From assembly GCA_002179805.1 (NCBI GenBank), contig NAVB01000608.1, positions 1 through 64,000 on the forward strand: a stretch of 64,000 bases of DNA, written 5' to 3'. Shown in pieces: positions 60,536 through 64,000 of this stretch. How positions within the stretch are numbered: position 1 is the stretch's first letter; every line of letters starts with the position of its first letter. Source of the stretch: Acanthamoeba lenticulata (taxonomy: Eukaryota; Discosea; Longamoebia; Acanthamoebidae). The notes under the pieces are model-generated. The model ran no database searches. It worked only from the letters and a program-made list of their open reading frames with translations, and was not told where the DNA came from. A program made the translations under genes and the position numbers.

Positions 60536-63500
60536 TCAGGACCGCTGCGTGCTTCTGGACACGCGCTTCTTCTTCTCCCCGGTTCCGGTATTGCCGCTGC
60601 CGCTGCTCGAGCTACTGCTGGTGCTGCTCCGGCTCGTCGAGTTCCTGTCCTTCTTGGAGCCCGAAGAGGACGAGCCCAGCGAGGACTCGGACGAACTCTC
60701 CCTCTCTGCCGACCTACTACTGTGGCGGTCGCGGTCGCGGTCGCGGTCGCGGTCGCGGTCTCTGTTGTCCCGCTCGCGCTCACGATCTCGGTCCCGATCC
60801 CGATCCCGCTCCCGCTCACGGTCGCGATCCCGCTCACGATCGCGGTCGCGGTCCTGCTCGCGCTCGTAGCTGCGGTTGGTGGCGCCCAGCGAAGCAGGCG
60901 CGGACGGATTCGACGACTTGGCGGCCAGGCTCATGCCCTTCTTCGTGCGCTGCGTGTACCATTCGTCCGCCTGATGCAGGAAGCACCACGGTCAGCCCTC
61001 GCATGGGTCCATTAAGCTCAAGAGGAAGGGGGGGGGGCACCTTGATGATGCTCTGCGGCTCGGCGCCAGAGGAGCGGCAGTAGGCGACCACGGCGCGCTG
61101 GATCATCTCCATGAGGGCCGTGTTGACCTCCTCGGCTTCACACTTGAAATGGGCTGCGAGCAGCATCAGGTAGCGCTGGTCCACGATGAACTGCTGGATG
61201 CCGACGACGCCAAACTTGGCCGGGCCCGAGGTCTCGGCCTTCTCGAACGCCCAGAACTGCGTGTCCCCTGCATTGCCGCGCCGCCGCGTGTGAGTGCGCC
61301 GAGCAGCCGAGCTTGGGCTCAGGGAAAAAGGGCCACCGTACGGTTGGCGAGGAGGGCGATGATCTTGGCCATGATGGCCGCGGCCAGGGGCTGCGCGCAG
61401 GTTTCGTCGATCTCGTCGCCGATCCAGTCGGTCAGCTGCCGGAGGTACTCAAATAGCCGCACAAACTTGCCCGATGGGCCGTCGACGTCGCCGCTCGTCT
61501 GGCTGTAGTCGGTCTCGTTCCACTTGAGCTTCTCAAAGACGATGTTTTGGGCGCGCGTGTCGGCGAAGGACTGCCACACACGCTGCTCGGCCTTCTCGAC
61601 GGCCAACTCGACCGTGGCGCTCCGCATCCGCGTCTGCTCCTCGTCTCGTCGCTGCAGAATGTGTGGAATGAGCTCGTGAAACGAGGGCAACGCCCATGGC
61701 ATCACGTACGTAGAATTGGGCGAGGGCGTAGGGTAGCAGTCGGTGCACGGCGGTCCGCGTGTTGAGGAGGATGGCCAGCACTTGCTTGTCGTTGAGCGCG
61801 GGCGACTTGATCTGCTGCGCCAGCGCGTGAAGGTACTCCAGCAGAGTGCCGCACGCCATGCTCACCACTTTGTTGGCCATCTGCTCTCCATCGTATGAAC
61901 CCCGCCATGAGCCCGAGTTGGCCAACGCGCTCTAGGTCAAAGGAAGCCGGCAGGCGTACCGACGGGTGGAGGACGAGGGCGGCGTTGTCGGCAAAGGCCT
62001 GGAGGGACGAGTACAGGTATTTCCCGCTTTCGGACAGCTTGAGCTCCAGTTGCTGCTTCCCGTCACGCTCGTCGTCCTCTGTCCAGCGCGCATGGGCACT
62101 GTGAGCCAACCCAACACAGCCAATGGCTGGAGGCGAAGAGGCAGCCGGCCGTACGCGACGACGACGTGTCGGAGGAGATCAAGTGCACGCGCGCCACCCA
62201 AGTCTCGTTGGCCACCTGGCTGGCCAGCGCGCTCCGTATGCTGCAGGCCGACCAGTCAAGATAAAAACAAAAACAAAAACAAAAACAAAAACAAAATAAT
62301 CGAAATAAACAAAAAATAAAATGAACAAAATGGCTGGCGCACCGCTGGGCGTAGGCGCGGAGGGCGGCCAAGAGCTCCTCGGCAAAGAGCATCCACAGCT
62401 TCCAGCCGAGGGCGAAGCCCTTGTCCTCGGTGATCTTGGCGAAGAGGAGCGCGACGTGGACGCAGCGAGCCATGGCGTGGAAGTCGTCCGAGGCGAACAC
62501 GACGCGCTTGAGCCGCTGGGCGAAGCGAGTCACCTCGTCGACGGCCCACACGACGAGCCCCGACGCGAGCGACGGGTCGGGGAAGAGCGCTCGGAACTCG
62601 TCGCACGAGGCCGCGATCGTCGTGAACACGGTGAGCGACAGCTCCTCAACGTGCTTCACCAGGTCGCCGTCAAACTGCAGCTTGCGGATGTCGGCTCGGA
62701 TCCGCTCCGATCGCGCGTCTGTGCTGATGTCATCAGTGGCGGCCACAATCGGACAAGGGATTCAAAGGGGCTCGAGAGATTATTACCGAGAAAGAGGTCG
62801 CGGGCGACAAAGGGCAGGCCCAGGTTGAGGAGGCACGAGACCAGGACGCGGTGCTCGCTCTTCTGAAGGGCCGGGCTCTTGAGGTCGTGCATGAGGAGGC
62901 CCGCGAGCTGGTGGCGCTGGCGCTCGATCCGCTTCTGGGCCTCGCTCTCGCGCGCGCGGCCGGTCCGGGCGGCCGGGTCGAGCCGCGCCTGCTGGTCGAG
63001 GATCGTCTCGGCCCGCTGCAGGAGGTCCGACGCCTCGCGGTAGCGACGTTCGCCAATGTAGACGTCGAGCTCGGACAGGAGGTCAAGCAGCGGTAGGCCG
63101 GCCTCGTCGTGCTCGGGCGATGACTTGCTCGGCAGCCCGCGCATGTGAGTCGGTGGCGGCGCGCCACCGCTACCGTCGGCGGCGGCCTGCGAAGTGACCT
63201 GCGTGCCCTCGAGCGTCCGCAGGATGGTGCCGCACTTGGTCATCATGTTGCGCACCTCGAGCATGTCCTCCTCCATGCCTGCCGCGTTTCGTGCGTCAAC
63301 AAAGAAGGAAGTAGAACGAGAGTGGAAGAAGAGACAACGTACGTTGAATCTCTTTGGACGTGGAGACGAAGCGCGGGTAGTTGTGGAAGACGTTGTTCTG
63401 GAGCGCGTGCGCGGCGACCTCCTTCTTTCGCTGGAGCTCGTTGAAGAGTTGCTGCAGCTGCTCCTCCGTCCCGTTCAAGAACTGCTTGCGCAGCCCTTTT

Positions 63501-63690
63501 GCCAACACACCACGATTCACAAGAGAAGACAACGAAGCATTTCAACGAGCTGTTCAGATCATTTCGTGGTTTGTCTCGTACATTTCTCTTTGTCGAATTG
63601 GCCATCCGCAAATGAGGACTTGAGCAGGCCATCGAGCTCTCGGCCTTCCTTGTTTGCCGGGGCTGGTGTGTCCCCGGCGGCGCTCTTCAT
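60536..63690 (-). CDS. exoc8: EXO84 (EXOC8), exocyst subunit
   Basis: EXO84 is part of the octameric exocyst that tethers secretory vesicles to the plasma membrane. The start exon KSAAGDTPAPANKEGRELDG splices at GTACGA into LRKQFLNGTEEQLQQLFNEL and HALQNNVFHNYPRFVSTSKE, the characteristic EXO84 N-terminal helices. Further matches include MEEDMLEVRNMMTKCGTILR, LLDLLSELDVYIGERRYREA and KSEHRVLVSCLLNLGLPFVA. The C-terminal domain holds FDGDLVKHVEELSLTVFTTI, YLRQLTDWIGDEIDETCAQP and GVVGIQQFIVDQRYLMLLAA. After this comes an Arg/Asp/Glu repeat tail and a Ser/Lys end, EKKKRVSRSTQRS, which the family normally lacks. Introns include A/C simple-repeat ones near 62260-62300. Confidence 0.85.
60722..60868 (-). 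repeat. hexamer coding repeat (Arg-Asp / Arg-Glu)
   Basis: On the plus strand GCGGTC is repeated many times, then related GATCCC and GCTCAC variants follow. In the EXO84 frame this reads as alternating Arg-Asp and Arg-Glu. The near-perfect repeat at 60726-60756 suggests recent slippage expansion. Confidence 0.85.
62258..62296. repeat. AAAAAC simple repeat in an EXO84 intron
   Basis: A run of AAAAAC hexamers occurs within an intron of EXO84 on the template strand. It is a simple microsatellite. Confidence 0.8.
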
Positions 63691-63760
63691 CTTCGCTTAG
63701 CGCAACTTTTCTTTGCAACAACAGAAAGAAGAAAACCATTTCTTCTACAAACACAGGAGC
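63691..63760. promoter_or_regulatory. 70-base divergent promoter
   Basis: Between the start codons of EXO84 (minus) and the Dad2-like gene (plus). It contains pyrimidine- and A-rich blocks. Both promoters must overlap here or extend into neighbouring transcribed sequence. Confidence 0.45.
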
Positions 63761-64000
63761 ATGGACGAAGATGAGCTGCGCGCCGAGGCGGCCGCACTGC
63801 AAGAAGTACGCGCCTCTCTGGAGCGACTAAACGGCACCCTGCTTGCCTCCATGTACGCGCACGCCCACCCGTACTGCAGCAGGAAGAACCCACACCAAAG
63901 AGGAACACTCACAGCTCAGCGCTGCTCCCTTCCAGGCGGGACCTAGAAGCGACAGCCGAGAACCTGGAGCGCTTCGCAGCGGTGAACCGGGCCTGGAGCG
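63761..64000 (+). CDS. Dad2-like small coiled-coil protein (3' end outside window)
   Basis: The first exon, DEDELRAEAAALQEVRASLE and RLNGTLLAS, ends at a GTACGCG donor near 63853. The next exon, after CTTCCAG, joins as RDLEATAENLERFAAVNRAW and runs off the window. The spacing of Leu residues and the NxxW-like end match the Dad2 family of the DASH/Dam1 kinetochore complex, which has a helix, then a conserved Asn-Trp. DASH is best known from fungi. Other short coiled coils (BLOC/BORC subunits) could look alike. The protein is incomplete, so the assignment is tentative. Confidence 0.4.

Overview
This window is nuclear DNA from a gene-dense, intron-rich protist, most likely an Acanthamoeba-type amoebozoan (inference). 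Exons are GC-rich with strong third-position G/C. Many short introns, often AT- or pyrimidine-rich, interrupt almost every gene, and donors are very often GTACG or GTATG. Gene content is eukaryotic throughout (Rictor, AP-4, exocyst, Frizzled-like receptor, RhoGEF, F-box), with little repetitive DNA. Coordinates for spliced genes are the span from start codon to stop codon; introns lie inside.

Layout. 0-8.8 kb: the 3' part of Rictor (TORC2), a protein joining a cullin-N-like region to a FAM193-like C-terminus, and a small single-span membrane protein. 8.8-15 kb: a small minus-strand gene visible only after splicing, ferroportin, xylose isomerase, and a TMX-type thioredoxin membrane protein. 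15-26.8 kb: a coiled-coil protein, a PTB-like/DH/PH RhoGEF, a SWAP splicing regulator carrying an SH3 domain, and a divergent SH3-containing gene whose later reading frame is uncertain. 26.8-33.7 kb: AP-4 epsilon adaptin and NPRL2 (GATOR1). 34-43.5 kb: a giant PH/coiled-coil protein and an F-box/LRR protein. 43.7-51.3 kb: a Frizzled-like receptor, a NIFK/Nop15-type nucleolar RRM protein with a repetitive Thr-Pro tail, a gene-poor spacer, and DPH4. 51.4-57 kb: a Rab-effector-type FYVE protein, a methyltransferase, a small FCS-type zinc protein, and a histidine phosphatase. 57-64 kb: a RecQ helicase with an unusual insert, EXO84, and the start of a DASH Dad2-like gene.

The genes do not form an operon. 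Shared themes are TOR signalling (Rictor, NPRL2), membrane traffic (AP-4, exocyst, FYVE protein) and Rho/cytoskeleton (RhoGEF, giant coiled coils). Several divergent pairs share promoters of only 56-75 bp. No rRNA, tRNA, CRISPR array or transposon was recognised. The most unusual items are the cullin/FAM193 fusion, the SURP-SH3-RS protein, the RecQ insert, the Thr-Pro tail, the Dad2-like gene, the hidden minus-strand gene and the locus with two competing reading frames.
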